Of a stretch of 64,000 bases of DNA, positions 36,982 to 46,160 are shown piece by piece. The stretch comes from JBCCTX01 sp964468435 (GTDB taxonomy: Bacteria; Bacteroidota; Bacteroidia; J057). Where the stretch lies: positions 114,818-178,817 of the forward strand of contig CAYXVE010000002.1 in NCBI GenBank assembly GCA_964468435.1, written 5' to 3'. The notes under the pieces are model-generated. The model was not told where the DNA came from, did no database searches, and saw only the letters and a list, made by a program, of their open reading frames with translations. Position numbers and translations under genes: made by a program. Every line of letters starts with the position of its first letter. The first letter of the stretch is position 1.

Positions 36982-37887
36982 TCAGGATTCATCATAGCCA
37001 AAATCTCGCAGATAACTGCTGCTGTCTTTCCAGTTTGCTGTTACCCTTACATAAAGTTGGAGAAAAACTTTGGTACCTAAAAAAGCCTCAATATCCTTTC
37101 TGGCTTCTGTGCCAATCTGTTTTAGCATATTTCCCTTCTTGCCGATCAATATTCCTTTTTGTGATTGCCTTTCCACATGTATCGTTGCACCGATCCTTGT
37201 AATAGGGTCTTCCTTGCTGGCCTCTTGAAATTCTTCTATCTCTACCTCGGTGCTATAGGGAAGTTCCTGGCGTAGCCTGAGAAATATTTTTTCTCGTATC
37301 AACTCAGCAACAAAGAATCGTTCTGGCCGGTCAGAGATTTGTTCGGGGTTGAAATACTGAGGTCCTTCTGGTAAATACTGGAGGATCAATTCTTTGATTT
37401 TATCCACATTAGTTCCTTCCAGGGCAGAAATGGGAATAGCTTCCACGAAATTTACTTTATCCTGCAGCTCTGCCATTCTCAAAAAGACCTGATCTTTAGA
37501 GACCGCATCTATTTTGTTGATAGCTAGTATCTTGGGAGTATTGCTTTTCGCAGCTAGATTCAGCAGGTCTTCCTCGGGAAAGGTTTCATTGACTGCAATC
37601 AGCAAGATGATCAGATCAGCATCCTCAGCTGCAAAGTTAACGGATTGCATCATCGAATGATGCAGTCGATACTTGGGACGGATCAGGCCGGGTGTATCGG
37701 AATATATGATCTGATAGTCTTTACCTGTATCTATCCCAAAGATCCGGTGACGGGTAGTTTGTGCCTTGGGGGTGATGATGCTGAGTTTCCTGCCTAAAAG
37801 GCGATTGATCAGGGTAGATTTCCCTGCATTGGGTTTGCCAATGATACTGACAAAGCCTGATCTATGTCTGGTTGGGGTTTCTGTCAT
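36982..37887 (-). CDS. era: GTPase Era
   Basis: A 301-residue Era of normal length. The GTPase has G1 GKPNAGKS (17-24), G3 DTPG and G4 NKID. The KH RNA-binding domain is seen as HVERQSQKGILIGKKGNMLKQIG. Era binds the 3' end of 16S rRNA and helps 30S subunit maturation. It starts 13 bases after the stop of the sugar dehydrogenase gene, so the two may share a transcript. Confidence 0.96.
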   Translation of the reverse strand: MTETPTRHRSGFVSIIGKPNAGKSTLINRLLGRKLSIITPKAQTTRHRIFGIDTGKDYQIIYSDTPGLIRPKYRLHHSMMQSVNFAAEDADLIILLIAVNETFPEEDLLNLAAKSNTPKILAINKIDAVSKDQVFLRMAELQDKVNFVEAIPISALEGTNVDKIKELILQYLPEGPQYFNPEQISDRPERFFVAELIREKIFLRLRQELPYSTEVEIEEFQEASKEDPITRIGATIHVERQSQKGILIGKKGNMLKQIGTEARKDIEAFLGTKVFLQLYVRVTANWKDSSSYLRDFGYDES

Positions 37888-37899
37888 TGCATCGTCTGC

Positions 37900-40656
37900 C
37901 TATTCTTTTATCAGCAGTTTACCTGTTTCCTGTCTTGAGCCACTTCTTACTTCATAAATATATAGACCTGGTAAAAAATCTGATACATCTACTTTTAGCA
38001 ATCGATTTTTTTGGGGTATCCATGTTTGTTGATAGCGTTTCTGTCCAAGAGGGGATATCAGGCTGAATGTAGTAGGGGTAGATTCAATGGGATAAAATTG
38101 AACCTGAATCTGGGATTCGGCTGGATTGGGATATAGCTGCACAAAATTCCCTTCTGGAAATATCACCTGTTTTTCACTGGAGAACACAAAGCTCCCATAT
38201 TCATTGATACTTCTGAGTCGGTATATATTCAGACCATGTACAGGATTTTCATCCTGGTGTATGTATTCCTGTAATTGCTGGGAATCGCCACTTGCTGGGA
38301 TAGTTGCAAGGGTTTCAAATGCCCCATCTTCTTTGAGTGCTCGCTGAATCTCAAAAACTTCGTTTTTCACCTCCTGGCTGGTCTGCCAGTTGAGTGATAC
38401 GCTTGCCCGACCTGATTCAGTGGTGAACTCTTCGAAGATGGCTGCCGGTGGACCACAATCGGGGAAAAGTATGCGTTCATCAGTCGTAGAGAGCCCTGCC
38501 GGATCTGTTACCGTCAATCTGTACCTGTACCAATACACCTCAGTACCGCACCCTACAGGCGTGATAAATGTAGATGATACAGGATTTTCGTCTATGGGTT
38601 CGGGATGATAATGTGTATTATGATGCAAAAAGGTTTGCCATTCGTATCTTAACTCAGAAGTATCATGTTCAAGATCACTGACCGCTGCCTCGAGCGGTAA
38701 ATCGTAGGATTCTGTCATACCATAGTAACTGCTATCTTTGATACTGGTAATGTTGACCTTGGGAGGTGTATTGTTGAGAGAAATTATACGTGTGGTAATG
38801 GAACTATCACCCTGACTATCCTCCACAATGAGCTTTACTTCATACCCTACAGGTTCATTGCCATTGCCTTCAAAGGTATGTGAAGGATTAGGGAGCGTAC
38901 TGGTTGCGCCATCACCAAATTCCCAGGAATACGAGAGTGAGTCTCCGTTGGGATTTATGGATGCTGCTGCAGAAAACTGGATAGTCAGAGGGCTAGGTCC
39001 AAAGTTCTGATCGGTCTCGATTACTGCTGTTGGCGGGATATTGCCTCCATAGCAAATCTTGCGAATACGGCTTGGATAGAAAACATAGTACAGACATTCA
39101 TCCTCTTTGTTCATTTCCAGATGTACGATATCGAGGGTTTTAGTATGAAGGTCCGCGATTTCTGTGAGGTTATCAGATTGGTCAAAGGAAAAACGCTTGA
39201 TCCAATAGGAAGCAAAATCAGCGTGGAAATAGGAATTCTGATATTCCTCGGGAAATTTTTCCCCCTTGTAAAATGTACCGGCAATAGAGGAACCTCCTCC
39301 AAAAGGGCGCCCCTTGACAGGAGTGTCTGGGTTTCCGATTAGCTTGCCATTGAGGTGTCCGGTAGAGTCAAATGCAGGAATATAAGCTCCAAACGTTTCG
39401 ATCCATTGATTACTCCAGGATACTATAGGGGGAGCATGAACAAAACGGGGGTTTTCTGCTGTAACTTCCATGGTTTCATCGCAAGGATGGGGGTAAGTAG
39501 GTGATTCTCCTTGGCGGAGTTGCCAGAAGAGATCCTGGAAGTGAAAGAACTCCTGTTCACAATTCAGGTCTGAAATTTCCGTGATGGGGGCAGCATAGTT
39601 GGGAACTGGACGTGAGAGATAAGCCCAGTTGCTTTGAATACCTTCGTACATGGGCCACCCAAAGTTCATGCCGGGAGAATCTACCACATTTAACTCTTCC
39701 CAGGCAGCCCAGCCCACATCACCGACAAATATGGTTCCGGGATTACCTGCTTCGGGCGTGTGGGCTCCTGTTTCAGGTCTTATCGTCATGCGGAAGGGAT
39801 TTCTAAATCCCAGTGCCCAGGTCCTGGAGGCTGGAGATCTTGGGTTTTTCGGATCATAAAATGGATTGCTAGAGATACCATCACCTGTCAGCGGATTTAT
39901 ACGCAGTATTTTTCCATTCAAAGATAATAGAGATTGCGAACGGAATGCTCCTATGTTTTCTTCTGCAGCAAGTATGCCGTCATTGAGTGCCTGTACGGCA
40001 TAAGTTCCAGTATCCCTCCCCATACCTACGTCCACTTCCAGATAGCTTGCAGCATCCCCACATGATACAAGCAGGGTTCCATCCTCACCAAATATTACAC
40101 TTCCCATACCATGGGATTCGTGTAATAAAGGAAATCCAGTATCTTTTGTTTCACCTATCAACACCTTTCGGCTCTCAGGGATAATCTGGGTAAAATCACT
40201 TGCAGGATCTGCGGTATATCGCGTCAGGCGACCGATAGATGCCTGGAAGGCAACACTGCTATTGGGATCATACTGATCCGTACCATAGTACAGTAGATGA
40301 TGACGGTCAACGGCATACAGAAGATATATGTATCCATTATTAAGGAAGTTGGGATGGAGGGTAAATCCGAGTAATCCGTGGTCCCGCCAATTTCCCACCT
40401 CTTCACTGATATCGATCAAGGGCTCTGGTAGGCGGTTACCATGCTCTACAATATGCACCATTCCTCGTTTTTCCCACACAAACATCCTGCCCCGGTCGTC
40501 AAAAGTCAGCCCCGTGGCTTCAGTCCACCCTGCACTTACAGCCTGATCATTGAAATTTTCCGGCAATTGCGCCCACAGATGGACAACTGGTAAAAGAAAA
40601 GAAAAAAAGAGTAAAAACTCTCTTATGCTTGCGTTTTTTGTACAGGTAATAGTCAT
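37900..40656 (-). CDS. secreted PQQ-type sugar dehydrogenase with PKD and T9SS domains
   Basis: A 918-residue exported protein. After the signal peptide (ends HLWAQ) a six-bladed soluble glucose/sorbosone dehydrogenase domain covers about 35-500 (GWTEATGLTFDDRGRMFVWEKRG ... LGFTLHPNF ... GDVGWAAWEELN). A PKD domain follows (SYSWEFGDGATSTLPNPSHTF), then Ig-like modules and a T9SS sorting domain (QLYPNPAESQIQVQF ... DVSDFLPGLYIYEV). It probably oxidises sugars or sugar-like polymers at the cell surface; the PQQ cofactor and substrate are inferred from the family. Confidence 0.87.
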   Translation of the reverse strand: MTITCTKNASIREFLLFFSFLLPVVHLWAQLPENFNDQAVSAGWTEATGLTFDDRGRMFVWEKRGMVHIVEHGNRLPEPLIDISEEVGNWRDHGLLGFTLHPNFLNNGYIYLLYAVDRHHLLYYGTDQYDPNSSVAFQASIGRLTRYTADPASDFTQIIPESRKVLIGETKDTGFPLLHESHGMGSVIFGEDGTLLVSCGDAASYLEVDVGMGRDTGTYAVQALNDGILAAEENIGAFRSQSLLSLNGKILRINPLTGDGISSNPFYDPKNPRSPASRTWALGFRNPFRMTIRPETGAHTPEAGNPGTIFVGDVGWAAWEELNVVDSPGMNFGWPMYEGIQSNWAYLSRPVPNYAAPITEISDLNCEQEFFHFQDLFWQLRQGESPTYPHPCDETMEVTAENPRFVHAPPIVSWSNQWIETFGAYIPAFDSTGHLNGKLIGNPDTPVKGRPFGGGSSIAGTFYKGEKFPEEYQNSYFHADFASYWIKRFSFDQSDNLTEIADLHTKTLDIVHLEMNKEDECLYYVFYPSRIRKICYGGNIPPTAVIETDQNFGPSPLTIQFSAAASINPNGDSLSYSWEFGDGATSTLPNPSHTFEGNGNEPVGYEVKLIVEDSQGDSSITTRIISLNNTPPKVNITSIKDSSYYGMTESYDLPLEAAVSDLEHDTSELRYEWQTFLHHNTHYHPEPIDENPVSSTFITPVGCGTEVYWYRYRLTVTDPAGLSTTDERILFPDCGPPAAIFEEFTTESGRASVSLNWQTSQEVKNEVFEIQRALKEDGAFETLATIPASGDSQQLQEYIHQDENPVHGLNIYRLRSINEYGSFVFSSEKQVIFPEGNFVQLYPNPAESQIQVQFYPIESTPTTFSLISPLGQKRYQQTWIPQKNRLLKVDVSDFLPGLYIYEVRSGSRQETGKLLIKE

Positions 40657-40679
40657 ATTTCAGCAATTATAACGATCGT

Positions 40680-40883
40680 TCATTCAACCCATTTACCCTG
40701 TAAGCGTTTCATGTCATATTCAGGTATGTAAATATACATATTAGCCGATAGATCTGAAATGTCAATTATCGTCCTATTGTCTCCAATGGCTTCAATGATG
40801 AAACCATCAGGAAGCTCTGCATGGCTACCTGTTGTAAGCATACCCACGTTGATGGCGCTCGTTTGCAAAGGGAGCCATCTCAT
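40680..40883 (-). pseudogene. remnant of a T9SS cargo protein C-terminus
   Basis: A 67-residue open frame. Its end (IIDISDLSANMYIYIPEYD, then LQGKWVE) matches the final strands of a T9SS type A sorting domain, D.S.L..G.YIY..........K... The upstream part has no signal peptide or domain and shows a different open frame ending in a TAG at about 40826, which suggests a frameshifted relic of a larger secreted protein. Confidence 0.45.
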
Positions 40884-41083
40884 CTTCCAAACTCACAGGT
40901 GGGGTATCTATACCGCAGATTCCATGTAAGAGGGAGCAGGTTTGAGAAATGTGTGAAACATTCACCTATTCCACCCTCCTAACTAGCTAGCGCGTCGCAT
41001 AAGGCTGGCTGCTGGTAGGATGGGGAGGGGTAAGTGAAAAATACAATATTTCATTTGGACATCAAATCCATGGATTTTGGATA
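40884..41083. other. intergenic region with imperfect inverted repeat
   Basis: TTCACCTATTCCACCCTCCT near 40971-40990 is imperfectly complementary to the bases near 41013-41035, and a small perfect GTGAA/TTCAC stem lies at 40953-40965. On the minus strand these follow the glycosyltransferase stop codon and may end its transcript. Confidence 0.4.
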
Positions 41084-42250
41084 TTAAGTCATAAAAAGCG
41101 CTTCCAGTTTTCTGACAGAGCTTTCCCAGGAATAATGTTGTCTGACAAACTCCCGGGCTTTTTTCCCTAGAGACTTGAGATTGCCGGGATTTTCCAGTAA
41201 GTGGCTGATGTGGTCAGCAAAAGCTTCTGGTCGCTCAGCCAACAATACTTCCGATCCTGCTGAGGCCTTGATCGCTTCATTGACCATAGAGGTTGTGATC
41301 ACTGCACGCTGCATGGACATGGCTTCGAGTATCTTATTTTGTTGGCCGCTACCTGTGAATAAAGGGGCAACAAATATCTGACCATTGTGATAGGCATCAC
41401 GAATGTCATCCAGCCAACCTGTGACGTATACCTTTCCATCATGCTTCAGCTCCAGTACTTCAGGATCTGGTTGAGCACCCGCAAGCATGACTTTTAAGGT
41501 TGGATATTGCTTCCAAATAAGGGGCATAATCCTCCTAACCAGATACTTGACAGCTGTAATATTGGGGAAATATTGCATGTTTCCCACAAAGAATATTTCA
41601 TATTTGGGTATTGCATTTTGTTGAGGGGAGAAAAATTCTGTGTCGACCCCGTTAGGTACAACTGTGATGTGTTGAGCTTTGTCTAAAGACAAACATGTAC
41701 GGTCTGGGAGAGAGATGATGGTGTGATGATCAAATTCCGGGTAAATCTTGCGTTCGTAGGTAGATACTCTCAGAGCTTCCTGGTGAAATAACCACTTTTT
41801 TAATCCATTTTCCTCTTTGGCCCTGCGAAGCATCCCGGCAGAGAAAGCATCCATATAGTCAAGTGTCTTGGTTCCGTGGAGGCCCTTGGTATATGGAGCC
41901 ATCCTGATAAGTTGACAATAAATCAGTTCAGGTTGTTCCTTTTGGATGATTTTATGGAGCTTGCGTTTGAGAAATGGCCGGAAAAAATAGGCAGTTTGAA
42001 AGGGTATTTGCTGAAAGAGCGCTTTCAGCAAAGCCATATAAATTCCTGGCTTTCGCAGCCTGAAAAGGTAGATCTGTTCGCAATACCGAGCGATTTGCTG
42101 ATAATCTGGATCTGGAACTGGAAGATCACTCAGACAGAACAGGATAATGCGGTGGTCGCGGGATAGAAGTCTGATCTGATGATAAATTCGCAATTTATCA
42201 CCTTTTTCAATCGGATAAGGAAACCTGGATGTGAGCAGCAGAATCTTCAT
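41084..42250 (-). CDS. glycosyltransferase family 4
   Basis: A 388-residue GT-B fold enzyme. The N-terminal acceptor domain starts MKILLLTSRFPYPIEKGDKLRIYH, and the donor domain carries VVPNGVDTEFF and the nucleotide-sugar signature APLFTGSGQQNKILEAMSMQRAVITT (E-x7-E like). It retains the nucleotide sugar configuration and acts at the cytoplasmic side, probably in surface polysaccharide synthesis. It stands alone, so the polymer is unknown. Confidence 0.9.
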   Translation of the reverse strand: MKILLLTSRFPYPIEKGDKLRIYHQIRLLSRDHRIILFCLSDLPVPDPDYQQIARYCEQIYLFRLRKPGIYMALLKALFQQIPFQTAYFFRPFLKRKLHKIIQKEQPELIYCQLIRMAPYTKGLHGTKTLDYMDAFSAGMLRRAKEENGLKKWLFHQEALRVSTYERKIYPEFDHHTIISLPDRTCLSLDKAQHITVVPNGVDTEFFSPQQNAIPKYEIFFVGNMQYFPNITAVKYLVRRIMPLIWKQYPTLKVMLAGAQPDPEVLELKHDGKVYVTGWLDDIRDAYHNGQIFVAPLFTGSGQQNKILEAMSMQRAVITTSMVNEAIKASAGSEVLLAERPEAFADHISHLLENPGNLKSLGKKAREFVRQHYSWESSVRKLEALFMT

Positions 42251-42539
42251 ACATGAAGGTTGTAAGATAGTATTTTATCTTGTGCAAAGCTTTATATTTG
42301 GTCTTGTAGTTGTCGTATTTCGCCCGGGTATGTGTGAGAAGTGAAGCGGATTCGCTGGTTGGGAAATAGTTTTTTCAATAAGCGAGGAATACATTTCTCA
42401 ACGCTTGAAAAACCGGGAGAAAAAGTACGGATGTTTTGGGGCCGGTCAGGTATTGCTCAACGACTATCGGTCCCAAAAATCGGAAACAAATTTTACAAGT
42501 CTGTTTTTATACAGAAACCTATAAAACCGAATACTTCAT

Positions 42540-43616
42540 ATGAAGACATTTTTTACACCTGGTCCCACTCATTTATTTCCCAAAGTCGACACATTCATTC
42601 AGGAAGCATTAGCACAACAAGTTCCATCCATTTCACACAGGAGCAAAGCTTATCAGGCTATCCATGCAGAAGCAGTAGAAGGCCTGAGAGCTGTTTTTGG
42701 TCTTCCAGATCATTTTTATGTGTTTTTTCATGCATCAGCTACGGAGATCTGGGAAAGACTGCTACAGAATCTTGTGGATCAGCATAGCTTTCATTTTGTC
42801 AATGGAAGCTTTTCGGATAGATTTTACAAAGCAGCCTTAAGTCTTCAACTGTCTCCCACACTAGAAAAGGCTGAATGGGGTGAGGGCTTTGCATTTGATC
42901 AGGTGCAAATACCCGCAGAGATAGAAATGATCAATTTTACCCATAATGAGACCAGTACCGGAGTAATGATCCCAGAGCACTATGTCCATCAATTTAGCGA
43001 TGGTAATCCTCAAGCGCTAGTAACAGTGGACACTGTATCCTCTGCACCCTATGCTCGCTGGGACTGGAGCAAAGTGGATGCAATGTATTTTTCAGTGCAG
43101 AAATGTTTTGGTTTACCTGCGGGACTAGGTGTGCTGGTACTCAATGAGGCTTGTATGGAACGTGCTAGGCAGCGTGAGAAAGATGGACAAAGTCTGGGAA
43201 CTTATCATAGTTTTATCAAACAGTATGACAAACATCTTAAAAACCAAACAGTTGAGACTCCAAATATGCTGGGAATATTTTTGTTGGGGAAAGTATGCCA
43301 GGAAATGCTGAAAAGAGGAATAGATCAAATGAGAAGTGAAACAGATCAGCGTGCGGAGATGTTATATCAGTATTTCGAGCAGCATCCTTCATGGTATCCC
43401 TTTGTAAAAGATCCCGCTTTTCGCTCCCAGACCGTGGTGGTGGTGGATATACCGGAAGGATCTCAAACACTGATTGATTATCTTGGTGAAAAAGGAATGA
43501 TCGTAGGGAATGGGTATGGCAAAATGAAAGGTAAACAGATACGAATAGCCAACTTTCCATCACTTTCTATGGAAGATATGGAAAGACTTCTAACAGCAAT
43601 AAGAGACTTCTCGTAA
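42540..43616 (+). CDS. class V aminotransferase, SerC/alanine-glyoxylate type
   Basis: A 358-residue PLP enzyme. It has the family start FFTPGPTHLFP, HASATEIWERLL (phosphate cup), NETSTGV, the PLP-ring Asp164 (TVDTVSSAP) and the Schiff base Lys188 (FSVQKCFGLPAG). Phosphoserine or alanine-glyoxylate transamination is most likely; the sequence style resembles phosphoserine aminotransferase, but no serA or serB gene is adjacent. The BrkB-like gene follows after 71 bases. Confidence 0.85.
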   Translation: MKTFFTPGPTHLFPKVDTFIQEALAQQVPSISHRSKAYQAIHAEAVEGLRAVFGLPDHFYVFFHASATEIWERLLQNLVDQHSFHFVNGSFSDRFYKAALSLQLSPTLEKAEWGEGFAFDQVQIPAEIEMINFTHNETSTGVMIPEHYVHQFSDGNPQALVTVDTVSSAPYARWDWSKVDAMYFSVQKCFGLPAGLGVLVLNEACMERARQREKDGQSLGTYHSFIKQYDKHLKNQTVETPNMLGIFLLGKVCQEMLKRGIDQMRSETDQRAEMLYQYFEQHPSWYPFVKDPAFRSQTVVVVDIPEGSQTLIDYLGEKGMIVGNGYGKMKGKQIRIANFPSLSMEDMERLLTAIRDFS

Positions 43617-43687
43617 AATATGCGTATGCTTAGGATACATACTTGACAGATGATAACTTGAGAGACGATAAGCCAACAGCTTAGAAC

Positions 43688-44836
43688 ATGAACGAAATAC
43701 TTTTATATCCCAAGAAATGGTTACAGTTTAATTATGAACTAATCAGGGATATCTTCAAGGAATTTAGCCGTGATAAGGCCTTCAGGCATGGAGCGGCCAT
43801 TGCTTTTTACACCCTATTTTCTCTACCTGCGGTATTGATCATCGTGGTGCGACTTGCAGGGGTTGCTTTTGGAGAGGTGGCAGTGAAAAACCAAGTCCTG
43901 TCTCAGATAGAATTAAATCTCAATGCTCAGGCTGCTGTTCAGGTTGATCAGATGATGGAAAATATCGTCAGAGAAAGCAATAGTTTCTGGGCAACCTTGC
44001 TAAGTATTGGGACACTGGTTTTTGGTGCTTCAGGCGTATTTTACTCAATGAGAGACGCACTGAATGCTGTCTGGGATCTGAGGGAGCATATGCGTAAAGG
44101 CAGTTTTATCAAGACTCTTTTTGACCGCTTACTATCTTTTACCATGGTACTGACCTTAGGGTTTATTCTGCTCGTATCCATGGTTTTACATGCAGTTATT
44201 GTTGCACTTAAGACCATCATAGAACGATTTGGAGAGCAAGTGAGAGAATTTCTTAGGGGAATATCAGACGAGGCAGGAGCTTTTGCCGATCAGATTGAGT
44301 TCATGTTTTATATAGCTTATTTACTTGATACGGTAATTGGACTACTGATTGTTACCCTCACCTTTGCTATGATCTTCAAGTTTCTGGCAGATGCCTATCC
44401 CCGGTGGGGAGATGTATTGCTTGGTTCATTATTTACAGCTATTTTATTTAATGTTGGTAAAGTATTGATTGGATGGTACATCAGTAAAAGCAATATTGGT
44501 AGTACATATGGTGCTGCGGGATCAATTGTGGTGCTGCTGCTTTGGGTCTACTATTCAGCACAGATTTTTTTGCTGGGGGCGGAATTTATCTATGTCTACA
44601 CTACTAAAAAAGGCCGGCAAATACAACCCTCTACTCTTGCCATCAAATTGGTTGATCGGCCTTTATACGAACTAAGAGCTATCATGAGAGACCTTTTCAG
44701 ATTATTTCGTAACAAAAAGAATCAAGAAGACCCACCAGCGAAAGATGATGACAAACCCGCAAAGCATCACGAAGGTGTATCCGGAGATCAAACATCTCAG
44801 GCTGATCTGGAAGAAAGCTCCATCAGTGAAAAGTGA
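43688..44836 (+). CDS. YihY/BrkB-family membrane protein
   Basis: A 382-residue inner-membrane protein with six hydrophobic segments. The family signature is present: HGAAIAFYTLFSLPAVLIIV, GVFYSMRDALNAVWDLRE and SKSNIGSTYGAAGSIVVLLLWVYYSAQIFLLGAEFIYVY. The C-terminal 65 residues are a charged cytoplasmic tail. The family was once called ribonuclease BN by mistake; its true role is unknown. The last codons form a terminator-like hairpin. Confidence 0.9.
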   Translation: MNEILLYPKKWLQFNYELIRDIFKEFSRDKAFRHGAAIAFYTLFSLPAVLIIVVRLAGVAFGEVAVKNQVLSQIELNLNAQAAVQVDQMMENIVRESNSFWATLLSIGTLVFGASGVFYSMRDALNAVWDLREHMRKGSFIKTLFDRLLSFTMVLTLGFILLVSMVLHAVIVALKTIIERFGEQVREFLRGISDEAGAFADQIEFMFYIAYLLDTVIGLLIVTLTFAMIFKFLADAYPRWGDVLLGSLFTAILFNVGKVLIGWYISKSNIGSTYGAAGSIVVLLLWVYYSAQIFLLGAEFIYVYTTKKGRQIQPSTLAIKLVDRPLYELRAIMRDLFRLFRNKKNQEDPPAKDDDKPAKHHEGVSGDQTSQADLEESSISEK

Positions 44837-44846
44837 TGGAGCTTTC
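44813..44846 (+). terminator. 13-bp perfect hairpin across the stop codon of the BrkB-like gene
   Basis: GAAAGCTCCATCA (44813-44825) pairs exactly with TGATGGAGCTTTC (44834-44846) over an 8-base loop. The TGA stop codon is the first base triplet of the right arm. No T-run follows, so it may protect the 3' end or end transcription inefficiently. Confidence 0.6.
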
Positions 44847-45003
44847 TCAAAAGCCGATTATTGCGAAATCCCGCAAAAAAACTTACATAGCGCACTGTAG
44901 AAGAAAAAAATTTAAGCGTTTTTAAAAACTGGCTGAGCATTTTTAAAAACAATAAATAGTATTTAGAGGAAGTCGATTCCGGAGACTTTCTCAGTTTATG
45001 GTA

Positions 45004-45333
45004 TTATCTAACTGGGATCGTTCCGGAAAAAAGATTGATGATAATTACTCCTGCCACGATCAGGATGATTCCGACTAGCGAGGGGATATCTAATTTATTT
45101 TGAAACAGCATCCCGACGATAGCCAGAGACAGTATCCCGAAACCTGCCCAGGTTGCATATACCACACCTACGGACATCGTCTTGACTGCCTGAGACAGGA
45201 AGTAAAAGGCTACTATGAATCCTCCTAATACGAGTAAAGAAGGCCATAGGCGAGTAAATCCTTGCGCAGGCTTAAGAGCCAACGTTGCAACAACCTGCGC
45301 GACTACTGCGAGAGAGAGAAACATGTAATTCAT
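45004..45333 (-). CDS. small multidrug resistance (SMR) family protein with Gln in place of the essential Glu
   Basis: A 109-residue, four-helix protein very close to EmrE in layout: KPAQGFTRLWPS, VYATWAGFGI and IVAGVIIINLFS match EmrE's conserved stretches. In the first helix the proton- and drug-binding Glu14 of EmrE is Gln13 here (VVAQVVATLAL). This Glu is needed for coupled transport, so the protein may be inactive alone, have another substrate, or act as a partner in a heterodimer. No second SMR gene is adjacent. Confidence 0.88.
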   Translation of the reverse strand: MNYMFLSLAVVAQVVATLALKPAQGFTRLWPSLLVLGGFIVAFYFLSQAVKTMSVGVVYATWAGFGILSLAIVGMLFQNKLDIPSLVGIILIVAGVIIINLFSGTIPVR

Positions 45334-45378
45334 AATAAGTAAATATCATTTTATGTAATGTTAAATTTATGAAAATTA

Positions 45379-45663
45379 TTATCCGATTTCATCACTCTCC
45401 ATCATTAACCGCAAAGGAGCAGGTTTGAACGGTGAAGAATACAACTCGAACAGTGGGTGTTCGAGGTATTCATCCAGGGCATAGTGTAATGCTCTCGCTC
45501 CTGTTTCAAGCCTTGCGGATTCCTTTACAATTTTGGTCACAACATTCTGATCAACAATAAGATCTACTCGTTCGAGATTCAGTTCCTTACGGTATTGGGT
45601 AAGTATCTCCAGGGGCAACCTGATCCAGATTTTTTTTAACCGGTTGATATGCCGAAAAGCCAT
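45379..45663 (-). CDS. short protein resembling an AAA+ C-terminal lid domain
   Basis: A 94-residue protein. Its centre (VDQNVVTKIVKESARLETGA, then RALHYALDEYLEHPLFEL) resembles the small C-terminal domain of ClpX/ClpB/HslU-type ATPases, where the sensor-2 motif reads TGARAL. No ATPase core is encoded nearby in any frame. It may be the tail of a lost AAA+ gene or a short protein that binds such machines. It lies 45 bases upstream of the SMR gene in the same direction. Confidence 0.5.
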   Translation of the reverse strand: MAFRHINRLKKIWIRLPLEILTQYRKELNLERVDLIVDQNVVTKIVKESARLETGARALHYALDEYLEHPLFELYSSPFKPAPLRLMMESDEIG

Positions 45664-45878
45664 GAGAGATGCTGTTCTGAGTGCATGTTCCTGGCCTATG
45701 TAACTAGATTGCTGGATTTTTTCAAAAATTTTAAGAGGAGCGGGAAGGTGAAGATCAGTAAGAAATTACTGATCATGCTCCTTATCGGAACTTTTGGGAG
45801 AAATGGTCATTTTTTGCTGATTAAATATTCAATCAGCATATTAACAAAAATATATGATTAAAAAAACCAACCTGTCTT

Positions 45879-46160
45879 TTATACATGACTGCTGGCAGGT
45901 CTGTAGGTTTCAGAGTCATGCCTTCTCATCGCAGTCATACACTTTACATAATTCTTTACACACTCATAAGTGTATTCATCGATCTGCTCTAATCCGTCGA
46001 TCAGTTCGTCCATGAATATACGGTTGCACTTAATCTGCCGGATAGACTTGTAACTGTCATGAAAAGCAAGTACGACTTCTACAGACTTTTTTTCAGGAAT
46101 TACCCTGTAAAAGCATTCATCTGTCTTATTTTTTCTGTAAAATACCTCTGCTGCTTCCAT
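45879..46160 (-). CDS. hypothetical protein
   Basis: A 93-residue protein that I do not recognise. It is soluble, charged, with a beta-rich start (CFYRVIPEKKSVEVVLAFHD) and a helical end rich in Cys, Met and Arg. The sequence looks coding. It has no clear operon partner. Confidence 0.5.
   Translation of the reverse strand: MEAAEVFYRKNKTDECFYRVIPEKKSVEVVLAFHDSYKSIRQIKCNRIFMDELIDGLEQIDEYTYECVKNYVKCMTAMRRHDSETYRPASSHV

Noticed and set aside
42341..42787. Gene overlapping the class V aminotransferase start in another frame
   Set aside because: Its second half lies across the conserved N-terminus of the aminotransferase, and the first half has no protein-like features.
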